Origin: Gymnothorax reevesii | Lineage: Eukaryota > Chordata > Actinopteri > Anguilliformes > Muraenidae | Assembly (NCBI GenBank): GCA_029721435.1 | Contig: CM056577.1 | Span: 119,966,719-120,030,718, forward strand | DNA length: 64,000 nt | Reading direction: 5' to 3' | Part shown: positions 1 through 11,619 of the stretch, piece by piece | Layout of the letters: the number at the start of each line of letters is the position of its first letter | Numbering within the stretch: the first letter of the stretch is position 1 | The notes under the pieces: generated by a model | Databases searched by the model: none | What the model saw: the letters and a program-made list of their open reading frames with translations, nothing else | Told to the model about the DNA's origin: nothing | Position numbers and translations under genes: made by a program

Positions 1-1207
1 GTACGTGCATTTGAGGCTTTTGTTGCATAGTCATTGCCGTTGCATAGCTTCAAGGTATGTCTTTTGCAATTTGGCAAAGCAATGACAATATAAAGGTATC
101 AATAAAAAAAGACATAAATGTTGAAATTATTTGAATTGAATACGTATTTGTGCTAATTCTTCTTCACATGTTCACATGGAAAATATGATTGTAAAAATGT
201 GTATATATTTCTGGGTAATAGGAGTGTCATAGTTTAAATGGTATTTAATGTTTACTTCATTTTCCTGCTTTGTGGTCGTGTGGGCCGGCCGCACAGGGAG
301 ATGGCACTGGAGTGCATGACCATGGCAATTAGCTCTTCGGGCAAGGCTCCTCCTCCATTTCTGAGTCAGAATTCTGACCAAACCCCACCCACCTGAGCCA
401 CACCCAATCAGGAGAAACTTTGAGGTTCCTTAGGACAAGATGGCCATAAACATTTGAAAATGATAAATCCTGTTGCTTTCTCAATTTCCATCTAATGTGT
501 AATTTTCAAATTTGCATGGCCATGAAGCTTCACTTATCACTTTATGTAGCTTCACTCAACATAAGTTGCACATTAGCATCCCTTAGTAATTCAACTCTAA
601 CAGTTTATGCGCACCCACTACTTACTGAATACTGGCCCATTATAATCAGACTTTATTCTCAATGGTATTTTATCCATTGAGGTTCCCCTGACAACCTCAT
701 TGAGATCACTAGTGTTCACTAAGAAATATAAGGAGTAACCATGAATCACTGCTTTCATAAAAATCATTTTTGTGTGGTGTGTTTTGTGGAATTATTGAGT
801 AGAACAAGAACTGTGGAAGTAGATTTTTGAGAACACTTCGATTTTAAAGCAACCAACATTCTTAAAAAGTTCTGCCAATATTTTGTGACCCAAAACACCA
901 TGTGAATAAACTGTATCGCTGCTTTGTTATTGAACAAAATTAAACAATATCTGAAGTTCTTGGGAATTCCTTAGAAAAAATTCACCCAAATACAAATCTA
1001 CTTTCCTTCAAAACATGCTCCATATTACCATGACTCTGCAATTTATCAGAGTAACCCTAAACTGCCAATTTGCTCTTTCTAATAAAATAAAAGGGCATTT
1101 AAACTTTTTAAAATAACAAAGAACAGCTTTTTTTCATGAGAACAAGACACATTCATATTACCATTTACTTCATTCTGATTTAGACCACAGCACTGGTTAA
1201 GCAATGA
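1..1207. other. Left edge, no gene recognised
   Basis: AT-rich non-coding sequence. I see no open frame with a recognisable domain on either strand and no clear repeat boundary before the Tc1 target site at 1208. The short frames here look like chance frames. Confidence 0.6.
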
Positions 1208-1644
1208 TACAGCAGGGGAAATTAGTATTGAACATGCAACATTTTTCTCAGTAAATATTTCTAATGGGGTTATTGACATGAAATTTTCACCAGATCTTGT
1301 TAACAACCCACGTAATCTACACATACAAAGAAATTTTTAAAAAGTCCATAAATTAAGTTATGTGTAATAAAGCAGAGTGACACAGGGAAAAAGTATTGAA
1401 TACGCTTGCTGAAATTTAATATTTAGTAGAAGTATTGTTGGTAATGACAGTTTCATGACGCCTCCTGTATGGAGAAACTAGACAGATGCATTGCTCAGGT
1501 GTGATTTTGGCCCATTCTTCCACACAGACTGTCTTTAAATCTTGAAGGTTCGGGGGCCTCTCCTATGAACTCTGATCTTCAGTTCGTTCCATAAACTTTC
1601 AAATGGATTCAAGTTGGGTGATAGACTGGGCCATTCTAGCAGTT

Positions 1645-3084
1645 TTATTTTCTTTCTCGGAAACCAACTGAGATTTCCTTGGCTATGTGTTTGGGATCAT
1701 TGTCTTGCTTAAATGTCCACCCTAGTTTCACCTTCAGCATTCTGGTAGATGGCATCAGATCCTTATCAAGAATGCCTCGGTACATTTCTCCATTCATCCT
1801 TTTTCTAATTGTATGAAGTCTGTTAGTAGAATATGCTAAAAACAGCCCCACACCAGGGGCAGACTGGGGAAAAAAAGTGGTCCTGGCATTCGTACCTGAC
1901 CGGCCCACTCTCCAGACGGTGGGCATGGGGAGGTAGTGGCTGGCAGAAAAAATTTCAAGTTATTTGACAAAAAAGTATGCATTTTAACATCATACTGGAC
2001 TATATTTCCCATAAATCATTGATATTATTAGTTCTTGAGTTTATATAACACCAATTAGCCTACAGCAAAATAATTGTTGTGTTTATCTAACATACAAACC
2101 TAGTGGCTATATGCATGTGTGATCTTGGCAGATGTTAACAGATCATCTTGTCAAGTTATACATTCATTAAGCATCCTCTATAATTGAAGCACACTGTTGA
2201 AAGGCTGATTTATGGCGCTCGTACACAACTCATTACGGGCCGTTGGTCACTACATTGTGGACCGTCTGGGTACTTATGAGTTAATGGCGGGTTTTTTTCG
2301 CTGACCGGAGCGGTCCACCGGGAAAACTCCCGGCATTCCCGATGGCTAGTCCGCCCCTGGACTGGAGTGTGAAAATGTAAATTAGCGGGGGGAAAAAAAA
2401 AAACTGGTGATGACCGTGTGGCGTCTGCCGGCCATCCTGGAGTACTCGCCGTTCTGTGATTCTCCAGAACACACAGATGGCCAGTCCGCCCCTGCCCCAC
2501 ACCATGATGTTCCCACCTACAAACTTCACTGATGGTATGGTGTTTTAGGGGTGATGTGCAGTGCTGTTTGTCCTGCAAACATGGTGCGTTCTATGACATC
2601 CAAAGAGTTCAATTTTGGTCTCATCTGACCAGACTATATTCTTTCAGTGTTTCATAGGCTTGTCCAAATGTTGTGCAGCAAACTCTAAACGCGCTTCAAT
2701 ATGCTTTTTCATCAGCAATGGAGTCCTGCGCGATGAGCGTGCATAGTGCATTACTTATTGTGTTCTTTGAAACTGTACCTGCTAATTGCAGTTTTTCTGA
2801 ATCTCTCCACAAGTGGTCCTAGGCCCTTGGACAACTCTTCTGATTATTGTCCCGACTACTCTGTCAGAAATCTTGCAAGGAGCACCTGGTCATAGCCAGT
2901 TTATGGTGAAATGATGCTCTTTGCACTTCGGGATTATGGCCCCAATGGTGCTCACTGGAACATTCAGAAGTTTAGAAATATGTCTGTAACCAATGCCGTC
3001 TGTATGTTCTGCAACAATAAGGTTCCGATGGTCTTGAGAGAGCTCTTTGTTTTTACCCACCTTGAGGTGCTTCTTGTCTGACAC
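1645..3084 (-). pseudogene. Tc1 transposase remnant
   Basis: Minus-strand pieces of a Tc1 transposase, which would cut and paste the surrounding element. At 2890-3084 the N-terminal helix-turn-helix DNA-binding region is readable (the run KELSQDHRNLIVAEH and the following ISKLLNVPVSTI). At 1645-1845 the catalytic core is readable (MNGEMYRGIL, then WTFKQDNDPKH, which contains the second catalytic Asp). The middle is split by a 641-bp hAT insertion between the VGGNIMVWG segment (about 2505-2529) and the rest. Frames do not join without indels, so the protein is dead. Family assignment is firm; the original start cannot be fixed. Confidence 0.85.
1854..2494. mobile_element. hAT-like non-autonomous transposon(s) nested in Tc1
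   Basis: The insertion begins CAGGGGCAGACTGG and ends with the inverted complement of CAGGGGCGGACTGG. It is flanked by a perfect 8-bp duplication, CCCCACAC, at 1846-1853 and 2495-2502. The CAGGGGCGGA terminus and 8-bp duplication are hAT hallmarks. A second right-hand terminus (…AGTCCGCCCCTG) occurs internally, ending at 2357, and is followed by GACTGGAG, which looks like a decayed left terminus. The insertion may therefore be two related copies head to tail. No transposase is visible. Confidence 0.82.
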
Positions 3085-3436
3085 CTTGGTAATGAGAAAC
3101 CTTTTTATAGGCCATCAGTTAGGACTAAACCAGCAGATAGTAATTTGCCCTGATAGGGGACAGGATTGCTTCCTAAATACTGACAGATTTCATCTGGTTT
3201 CTTGGCTTTGCATGCCTTTTCGCACCTTCTTTTCTTCATGTGTTCAATACTTATTCCCTGTGTCATTCCATTTTTAGTACATAACTTAATTTATGGACAT
3301 TTGTTTTCATTTCTTTGTATGTGTGTATTATTTGGGTTGTTACTGACATCAGGGGAAAATTTCATGTCAATAGCCCCATTAGAATTATATTTACTGAGAA
3401 AAATGTTGACACGTTCAATACTTATTTTCCCTGCTG

Positions 3437-3692
3437 TATGTGAAGAGTTTGTTTCCAAAGTGCGATACATGTCAAAATTACAAAAATTGAGATACCATAG
3501 ATCGATAGCCCTGTGCTTCTTACAGATGGTGCAAAGAACCCATTTTTAGAAATTCATCCTATAAGTTGTATTTTTTCATGATCAAAGTTTGTGTTTTTCT
3601 ATAAAATACAATAGGTGCCAACATATAAAAAGATGATTTACTCAAAATGAGTAAAATGGATATATGGCATTTTGGAAACAAACTCTTCATAT
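3437..3692. mobile_element. Small foldback element (MITE)
   Basis: A 256-bp segment whose ends are inverted repeats of about 30 bp (TGTGAAGAGTTTGTTTCC at the left, GGAAACAAACTCTTCATA at the right). There is no coding capacity. TA flanks both ends; the left TA is shared with the Tc1 element, so either one used the other's edge as a target or they share a target site. The superfamily is uncertain; TA duplication is compatible with Tc1/mariner-derived MITEs. Confidence 0.75.
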
Positions 3693-5702
3693 AGTCATTC
3701 GCCAAGTTATCATATTATCGCCAATTAGAAAAATAAATAATGTATTAAAAACTGTTAGTATTAGTCTAAATATTTTGAAAAGTTGGAAATGGTTGAGCTT
3801 GACTGCAAAATATTCAAAGGACATGCTTGCAGTGTAGAAATAACTTCTGATTGCTACCATTTTGTAAAGTAGTAATCATTCACCCTCATGACCTCTCTGG
3901 ATTTTAAATTGGCACAGTTAGAGTCAGTAAATTAGAATATGTGTATAATGAATGAGGTTTAAAGGGGAATTACACTTTAATACAATCACAGTGTAGTATT
4001 TGAACAAATGGCTGATAAGCTCGATCCAGAGCCAGCAGTAAGACTTTTATGACTTTCCCCCTAGGATGTTTCTGCAGCCTGCCTGTGGGGGGTAGTATCA
4101 CTGGCTTTACTCTCAGAGGGGGGGGGGGGGCTGGTCGCGAAGCATTGACTGCCACAATGCTCCTGTGGGAGTCATACCACTGTCCCAGTCCAGTTATATT
4201 AATCTGTTTAAAATAATCTAAATCTCTGGGAACTTCATAATATGTTTATGTGTTCAATATCCTGTGAAGAAATCACTTATATACTTATAACCCAATTAAA
4301 CTGTATAATAATTCATCTTAGGGCTTTTTCATGACAACTGCATCATATTAGTACATATTCCTATCATGTTTGGTCTTGTTATTCTCGGGGGAATCCAAGG
4401 AGTTGAATGGAGTATGTTTCATTTCCATTGAAATTATGGTTCATTCCCTTTGGGAAACTCCTGAAAATTGATCAGATTTCGCTCTGGTGTTCATGCTAGT
4501 CTCCTCTCTATGCTAGATTGTTTTATTACTCAATAGTGTAAGGCTAAAACCCAGATTCGGCCCCCTTCCCCCGCCTGGATCAAAGGTTTGGTTTGGCTTA
4601 TAAGTAAGAGGGACTTTGCTTTCAGATAGAATCGTATTTCGATCTCCCCACGTATGGAAGAGCGTGAGTAGTCTTTTAATTATGGAGAATCGTATGTCAG
4701 CTCTCTCCGCGTGCCTGGGTCTGTGCGTAAGCAGCCCATCTAGGTAAACGGGGGGAATGGCATCCGAGTTCTCCCCATGCACGTGATCCGATTCCCCCGT
4801 GTGCGTGTGAATCCTTTTTCCCAGGTATAACTTTATTCTCTCTTTCTCAATTGTGTGTAACTTGTAATTGGCTAAACGTTGATTTGTTTGATCTCAGTTT
4901 GTACCTACCTGGTGATTAAATTATTGTTATTCCTTTCAGCTCCGTGACTCTTAACGCTTGTACATTCTTTCAAGCCCCAAGGCAGCGGATACCTAGGGGT
5001 ATGATCCCAGCTGAGGAATGACTGGCCAGCGGCCCGGTGTGAGAATTGGTTTTATTAAGTTGGAGAGACAATCATGATCTACTTACATAAAGGGTTTATG
5101 TATTGCTGGTTCTGGGGTTTTAGCCTTAAGGAAACCCATGGACGAAAAGTCGGTTATCTGTTAAAATTCCCTTAAAGGACCCATGGGCGTATATAAATCT
5201 GGGTTCACTGTATATATATGCCAAAGGAGGCTATTGCAGTGATGGCTGACTTCCAACCTCAAATCAAACCAATGAACCAAGGATCCGGACATGGTGTTAA
5301 AACCCGGGAACATTAATGTAGCGACGGTGGTTGAGTTCAAGGTATAATTACCTTCGAGATCCATGCAAGTTTTCCCTAGATTATTAATTTATTCTAATTT
5401 GGAGTCAGATATTTAACGAGGATATTACTAAATTTGGTATTCTAAATGTATAATGGAGTCAGATTAGTTTTAACCGTTGTGCTTTTGGGACCTGTTCTTT
5501 TGAACGGAGAAGAATATCCAGTCTATTGTGACTCACACCAGCCAGGAAGTTGCTTGGATTAACGCCAGCCAAAAAGTACACGTGAAACCTTCAGCCCTCC
5601 GCAATGTCCGTATTTAGGTATTGTTTAGTGGGGTTTTACAACACCACACAATCACAAGCACATACTCAGTCACACAGAGACAAACACTCTTGTGCATTCA
5701 AA

Positions 5703-5704
<2 letters not shown>
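3693..5704. other. Intergenic, no gene recognised
   Basis: No coding sequence is supported. There is a G run near 4120-4130. The part from about 4520 to 5350 is compositionally more mixed (several CG-rich words and a splice-acceptor-like pyrimidine tract followed by AG near 4940) and could be a decayed LTR or other retroelement. I cannot find paired ends and leave it unclassified. Confidence 0.4.

Positions 5705-5737
<33 letters not shown>
5705..5737. repeat. (CA)n microsatellite
   Basis: Uninterrupted CA dinucleotides, about 16 units. Confidence 0.95.
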
Positions 5738-5738
<1 letters not shown>

Positions 5739-6109
5739 GGGCTCTAAATTTGTTGACCAGGTACCGGCGCGGCGAATGAGGGGAACGCCGCGTCAACAGG
5801 GTGTATCCAGGCGTATTTAGCAAATTCTGCCAGCACAAGTGGCAAAGAGGGAGCAGAGAAGACATAAGTGGGTTTAACACAGCCGAGTCAAATCTTCACC
5901 AATCAAATCTCCTCTCCTCACCTTTAACATGTTGGAATAAAGAAGCCTCTGTCCTATATCTACATGATGCGTTAATGTTGCATTTTACTTTGCTGCTTCA
6001 GGCATGTTTTCTGCACCGCTTACGTCTGTATTAAGCATGACAAATATGAGTTAGCTGGCTAGCTAGGGCATTCGCAAATTATTACCATTAGCGAACTTTA
6101 ATGAAATCA

Positions 6110-6155
6110 GTCGTGCAAAAAATTTGTTTCGCGTCCAGTGTGCAAGCCGCTTTAC
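6110..6155. repeat. Half copy of a GTCGTGC/CGCGTCCAG palindromic repeat
   Basis: This segment matches one arm of the palindromic element seen complete at 54702-54819 (shared words TTTGTTTCGCGTCCAGTGTG and GCAAGC.GCTT). Only one arm is present. The rest of 5740-6795 holds no gene. It includes short imperfect direct repeats built on GAAATTACCACTGCG near 6690-6735. Confidence 0.75.
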
Positions 6156-6795
6156 TGAGCATAGAATGCAAGCATTATAAATATATATACGCACTACCTG
6201 ATGCCAAGGCAGTTTGTGGTTGGCTGAGAAAGAAGTGAAGTCGTAAGTTTGCATCACAGATTCAGCTGCGTTGATTAAGCCAGGTCGAGTTTCCATTTTG
6301 CGTGCAAAATTGGCCCTTAATCTGACATCAGGACAATCGATATAGATACTATAATTTATGTCCTGCCTCAGGTAGTTACATTAAACAGTGGTTGCTGTAA
6401 TTATTTTTTGCATTGAAATGTGCCTGACATTCTGGAAACCTGCCTGTGAGGTTTCGGTGACATGTGCGCACTGAGCGCCAGTCATCCAAATTACCATTGC
6501 ACAGAAAGTAAACCAGGTTGGAGCTGGCAAGCTCTCTGCGCACTTTCGGCAGAGCCTTTTGCCATGAAATTGTCACTGCGTCATGATGAATATGTGACAC
6601 CTCCCCCCACTACGCCGCCAAACCCATCTCGGTGCACGTCTGTCTATCAAATTGCCAAAGTGGCTGCGCATGGTGTTGCACCGCACGAAATTACCACTGC
6701 GCGGGCTGCACGGGACGAAATTACCACTGCGTGGCAGCACCATGCTCCACCATCCTGCGCTGCCCCCAGAAATTAGAGCCCAAATTCACAAGCGC

Positions 6796-6885
6796 GCACA
6801 AACACACACACACACACACACACACAGCCACACACACGCACACATACATAAACTCACACAGGCACACATACACACACACACGCTG
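6796..6885. repeat. CA-rich microsatellite
   Basis: Imperfect CA tract (a pure run near 6802-6826, then interrupted CACA units). It lies just downstream of the S100 stop codon, within or next to the 3' UTR. Confidence 0.9.
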
Positions 6886-6927
6886 GCAGTGAAACAGCTC
6901 AAGAAGGCCTTCAGGGATTCGGGAGTG

Positions 6928-6933
6928 TTTAAT
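6928..6933 (-). promoter_or_regulatory. Candidate polyadenylation signal of the S100 gene
   Basis: The minus strand reads ATTAAA here, 64 bases past the S100 stop codon. ATTAAA is the commonest variant of the canonical hexamer. The short distance would give a very short 3' UTR, so a site further downstream is possible. Confidence 0.35.
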
Positions 6934-6996
6934 TGAATGTGCACTCATTACAAAATATAATGATCTCCTCTGTCGCTCTCCTCCTCAGTCTCTCCC

Positions 6997-7158
6997 TCAC
7001 TTCACACAGTGCTTCTTCATGTGCAACTGGTAACACTGCTCACAGGCGATGGAGAGCCCCACCACCAAGGCAACAAACTCCTCAAAGTTCACCTCCCCAT
7101 CGCCATTTGTGTCCAAATTCTTCATGATTCTGTCCACTGCTTCAGGGTCCTTCTGACT
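6997..7158 (-). CDS. S100-type calcium-binding protein, coding exon 2 of 2 (C-terminal EF-hand)
   Basis: Last 53 codons and TGA stop of a 100-residue S100 protein, a small dimeric Ca2+ sensor that exposes a target-binding surface when calcium binds. The acceptor is a pyrimidine tract ending TTTCACACTCAG at 7170-7159; the exon opens in phase 0 with AGT CAG AAG. Residues 63-74 form a canonical EF-hand loop (DTNGDGEVNFEE) with Asp63, Asn65, Asp67 and Glu74 as ligands. A hydrophobic helix follows (FVALVVGLSIAC), then a basic, Cys- and His-containing tail (QCYQLHMKKHCVK) that is longer than in S100A1. Within the S100 family it reads closest to S100A1-like fish paralogues; I do not assign a specific paralogue. 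Confidence 0.94.
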   Translation of the reverse strand, partial: SQKDPEAVDRIMKNLDTNGDGEVNFEEFVALVVGLSIACEQCYQLHMKKHCVK

Positions 7159-7214
7159 CTGAGTGTGAAAGAGAGAGAGGGGCAAGAAAACTGTTACTGA
7201 TGGAAAAGCGGGCA

Positions 7215-7850
7215 CAGAAGGGCAAATCCCTGAAAAGGTGGAAATGGACCCAAAAAAATGCTATAGAAAAAATACAACTGCTGCAGTAACATCACCAGAT
7301 CTGAAATCAACTCCAAATGAAAGATTTAGTCTCTGGGACTGCTCATATTTTTAATGGTTTAAAATTTTCCTCTATTCAACAGCTCCATGGTGACGCATAG
7401 ACTGCCCTCCACTATTAAATGTTTGATTCAGGTCACAGTTAATTGAATAATTTGCATAGCTTTCAACTTTGCCAAAAAGAAAAAAAAAAAAACGCTATCA
7501 CTTTTCTCAGCAGCAACACCAGTGTGACATCAGTCGCAGAAAACATAAATTTGTTTCACTGCTAAGCTTTCCTTTATGATTTAGATGTATCTTTCACTAT
7601 TCTCTAATTAGAAGTTATGATTAACTCATTCAAGGCAAAATTATCTGCAATTCAGCTATTCGTGTTGTCAGGGCAAGGGCTGAAATCTGTGCTGTCAGTC
7701 AGATGAAACATCAGTCACACTATATTAATGTACATTTTTGGTGAAAATAAAGAAAGAAAGAAAATAAATAGAGCGGCCAGGCCCCTATAAATGCGAATGT
7801 CGCTGAGTGAGTGAATGAGTGAGTGATTAGCTGCCTGCGTGATCAAGTTC
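7215..7850. other. Intron 2, distal part, nothing recognised
   Basis: AT-rich intronic sequence with an A run near 7483-7492. I see no exon, repeat boundary or RNA gene. Confidence 0.5.
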
Positions 7851-7851
7851 A

Positions 7852-7988
7852 AGCGATTGGTCAGCTGGCGGGGAAGAACTTAAATGATTGGTTGGCCTAC
7901 GATTGGCTGGCAGGCTGTTCAGCGATTGGTTGGCCGGCGGGGAAGAACTTCAATGATTGGTTGGCCGACGATTGGCTGGCTGGCCGGG
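7852..7988. repeat. Two-copy 69-bp tandem repeat rich in ATTGG
   Basis: Units begin at 7852 (AGCGATTGGTCAGCTGGCGG) and 7921 (AGCGATTGGTTGGCCGGCGG) and are about 90% alike. Each holds three ATTGG words (reverse of CCAAT), giving six in 137 bp. A preceding short GTGA repeat covers 7806-7826. It lies in S100 intron 2. Confidence 0.85.
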
Positions 7989-8423
7989 CATTTGACGTCA
8001 TTCGTATATAATATGTTTAAGTGTACAAAAATAGAAAAAATAATTCTATACTAAAATGGGCCTTCCCTCTATCCCATTCCCACTCAACTTTGGAATTTCT
8101 GCTAATAACCCACTGCATGTACAGCTCTGGGGAGTAGAAATCAATGCTTCCCCTAAAAAAGACATGGTATCATTAGCTTTTAACATTTACTGCGAGCAGA
8201 ATGCTCAAAATACTTCCGCGACCGCGCTCACTAAGGAGACAGGAAGTGTGATCAATTTCGTATAATGGGGGTCTATTGGGGATGAGGAGTCTTCCTTCCT
8301 CTTGGGTCTTTGGCCACTGCCAGCACACTCTGAAACAACGGCGCTCCAAAACAACATCTCCAAACCACAGGCCGGTGCCTTAACCAAATCAGCCAGCCTG
8401 CTGCACTGCATGTTCCTTTAACG

Positions 8424-9018
8424 CAGTGGTTCTCAAACTCGTTCCTGGCACCCCACTGCGTATGCTGGTTTTTGTTCCAACCACAATTGCAATCTTAGGA
8501 TTTTAACAAGGTGTTGATTTGTCTTAATTAGCTGTTATTGGCTGTGAGCAGTTATTTACCACCTTCAGCCGCATTTTTTAATGGACGTATCCATTGTGCA
8601 ATGAAGAAAAAATCAAACATGTTATGCCTATTTTCCATATTGTGAGGATTTTCAGGTAAAAACATTTCTAAACAGATCAAATTAGACTCAGTTGCTGGTT
8701 TTTTGCAACTATTTGTGGGCAGTTTCACCAGTGAGGAACCTATTGATTGTTTACGTTGATTAAGGGTTCAGTCAAATTTCCCTCTGCAGTTATTTATACT
8801 GGTTTCCAACATATCTCATTGTGGATATAAAATTTTAACTCTTTATGGCATGTGCAGATTTGTCAAACGTGGCTTAAGAGCACAAATAACTGCTCTAAAC
8901 ATATATACACCTAATTAAAGCAAAGCTACAGCTTGTTAAAATCCTAAGATTGCAATTGTGGTCAGAACGAAAATAAGCATACACAGTGGGGCGCCAGGAC
9001 CGAGTTTGAGAGCCACGG
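8424..9018. mobile_element. hAT-like foldback transposon
   Basis: The ends are inverted repeats of roughly 80-90 bp: the left starts CAGTGGTTCTCAAACTCG, the right ends CGAGTTTGAGAGCCACGG, and the sequence AATCCTAAGATTGCAATTGT is mirrored inside both. The CAGTGGTTCTCAAACT terminus is characteristic of hAT elements. Flanking 8-bp direct repeats CTTTAACG (8416-8423) and ATTTAACG (9019-9026) differ at one base. There is no coding capacity, so it would depend on a transposase encoded elsewhere. Confidence 0.88.
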
Positions 9019-9029
9019 ATTTAACGCAT

Positions 9030-10420
9030 CAGATCCGTATATATAATGAAAACTGGTCACATTTGATAATGTTGAGAGTTATCAGAGTTTCTGTAATGGT
9101 AATTTAAATGAATCATTGAAAACAGGTCATGACCAATCATTAATTATAAGGGATTGTCTTACGCCTCCCCTATAGATTGCAGATACATGCTCAACAGAAG
9201 CAACTGCTCCTGCAGGTATACACCTGGAAGTAAAGGTCGCACGTAGACTCCCATTCATTTTCGCCTGCTTGCAAAAACGTTTGAGCGAGAGTTCGTGTTA
9301 CTTGTATTTTGGTATCGTTGAACAGAGCAACATTTTATTTCCCTAATTATGTGCTTTTTGGGGGAAAAGAGGCATACTCGTAAAAGGGAAACCATTAAAG
9401 TTCAATCCCGTTCGCTTTAAATTAGCGATCCATATAGGTCAATGGGATGGCTAATTAGCGAGCGAGCGCACTAATGTGATTTTCTCTATTAAAGTTCTAA
9501 ATTCCACTTTCTATGATAACTCACACGTAAAACATTTTATTACAAAAAGCAGCAGCGCATCCCGGCATGTTAAAGATTGTTTTAATTTCTTTAATAATAG
9601 CCTCTGAGGAAACAATTCATTTTAATGAATAAGTTGGTTTTATCAACTGCAACTTATCAGAATGCAATGGAGTTCTAAAACCTTGAAAATAGAATGGAAA
9701 TAGCATTTCAGGAATCTCACTTGTCAAAGATTTAAACCAATTATAAAAAATAAAAAAAAAACAAAACATACAAATAGAAAAACCTACAGACTCTGAGCTT
9801 AACACAGATTTCTGGGGCGTGCTGGATCATGGCTGTTGCATTTGCAAATGAAGGTGCAAATCAAGTTAAGTACAGAGCAAGGCCACAGGGCACCCAAGAC
9901 CCAGACTATAGGCAGGCGTGTATGCTTAAGGAAATGGGAAACAAATGCACCCTCAGCAAAGATTTTCTTTTTTTAAACAATGCAAAGATGTGTCCCAGGC
10001 CAATGACTGAAACTAAACGTGTCCCAGGCCAATGACTGAAACTAAACAGCAGCGCAGCAGTATCATTTCATTTATTTAGGATAACTTATTTTGATGTAAT
10101 TTTAAAGCATAACAATCTTGCTAATGCTTACGTACATGCACTTCATAGCAATAAAGTGGTCTAAAAAATAGAGATTTGATCTTTGGAGGAAGCGAGCAGC
10201 TGGGAGGGCTTTGGATTTGCATTGATTTTCCAAACCAAAGTTTCAAACAAGTGCTGGAACAATGACAAACCCAGTACTCTTCATGAGGCCTCTGTGTTGC
10301 TTTCTGTGTATTTTGCAGCATAGTAGTGCAAAAGCATTCCCACTCATTGATAGCTGATCGTGCCGCCAGTGAGCAAAGTGGGCATGGACTGGAAGCAACG
10401 TTACACAGACGTATTCAAGG
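9030..10420. other. Intron 2 sequence with one small tandem repeat
   Basis: There is no gene. A 29-bp unit (TGTCCCAGGCCAATGACTGA, then AACTAAACG) is present twice in direct tandem at 9991-10019 and 10020-10048, differing only at the last base. Confidence 0.6.
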
Positions 10421-10422
10421 TA

Positions 10423-11616
10423 TACAACTCCAAAAAAGATTGGAATACTGTGTACATTGTATAAAAATAGAATGCAATGATTAACAAATCACATAAACCC
10501 ACATTTTATTCACAATTGAACGTAGACAAGATATCAGATGTTGAAAGTGACACATTTTACCATTTCATAAAAAATAATTGCTCATTTTTAATTTGAAGGC
10601 AGCAACACATCCCAAATACGTTGGGTGAGAGGCTCAGGAACACTTCCAGAAATCAGTCTGAGAACACAGTTTGCCGTGAAATGCACAAATGCAAACTAAA
10701 GCTGTATCATGCAAAGAAAAAGCCATATGTGAACACGATCCAGAAACGCCGCCGTCTTCTCTGGGCCAAAGTTAATTTGAAATGGACTGAGAGAGAATTG
10801 AAAACTGTTCTGTTGTCAGATTAATCAAAATTTGAAATTCTTTTTGGAAACTACAGAAGCCGTGTTGTGCAGTCTAAAGAGGAGAGGGACCATCCGACTT
10901 GTTATCAGTGAACAGTTCAAAAGCCGACATCTATGGTGGTATGGGGTTGCATTAGTGCCTTTGATGTGGGGAGCTTGCACATCTAGAGATTCATTATCAA
11001 TGCTGAAAAGTATATAGAGGTTTTACAGCAGCATATGCTCTCACCCAGACAACATATCTTTCAGGGAAGACCTTGCATATATCAGCAAAACAATACCAAA
11101 CCGCATACTGCATCCATCACTACACCATGGCTTCGCCATAGAATAGTCTGAGTGCTGAACTGGCCAACCTGCAGTCCAGACCATTCACCAATAGAAAACA
11201 TTTGGGCGGTGCATCATAAAACAAAAATCCAGCAAAGAAGACCCAGGACTGTTGAGCAGCTAGAATCTGACATCTGTTAAGAGTGGGGCAACATGCCTCT
11301 CCCAAAACTTTAGCAATCGGTCTCCTCACTTCCCAGACATTTACAGACAGCAATTAAAAGTAGAGGGGATACAAAACAAAATGATGGACAAGGCCCTATC
11401 CCAACTTTTTTTAAGCCATGTAACTGCCATCAAATTTAAAATGAGCTTATATTTTTCATGAAATGGTAAAATGTCTCACTTTCAACATCAGATATGTTGT
11501 CTATGTTCTATTCTGAATAAAATGTGGTTTCACGAGATTTGCAAATCATTGCATTCAGATTTTATTTTTATTTACAATTTACACAGCATCCCAACTTTTT
11601 TGAAATTGAGGTTGTG
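10423..11616 (+). mobile_element. Internally deleted Tc1-like transposon
   Basis: Terminal inverted repeats of about 200 bp (left CAACTCCAAAAAAGATTGG, right ending CCAACTTTTTTGAAATTGAG…TTG) flanked by TA. The plus strand encodes the back two thirds of a Tc1 transposase: LLWAKVNLKWTERELK, then MVVWGCISAFDVGSLHI, then QNNTKPHTA and CSPDHSPIENIW. The N-terminal DNA-binding region is missing because the left repeat runs almost directly into the middle of the gene. Several stops and shifts are present. It belongs to the same family as the copies at 27303-29099 and 51829-53394. It lies in S100 intron 2, opposite to the gene. Confidence 0.85.
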
Positions 11617-11619
11617 TAT

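Larger units (their letters stand above)
1210..3436 (-). mobile_element. Tc1-like DNA transposon interrupted by a hAT element
   Basis: The element has long terminal inverted repeats of about 200 bp: the left end (from 1210, CAGCAGGGGAAATTAGTATT) is repeated in reverse at the right end (to 3436). Both ends are flanked by TA (1208-1209 and 3437-3438), the Tc1/mariner target duplication. Between the repeats the minus strand carries a decayed Tc1 transposase. The total is 2,227 bp. Removing the nested hAT insertion (1854-2494 plus one 8-bp duplication) leaves about 1.58 kb, the usual length of a fish Tc1 element. Its right end abuts the small foldback element starting at 3437. Confidence 0.88.

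Noticed and set aside
4520..5350. An LTR or endogenous retroviral remnant
   Set aside because: Composition is suggestive, but no paired LTR, primer site or gag/pol motif could be found.
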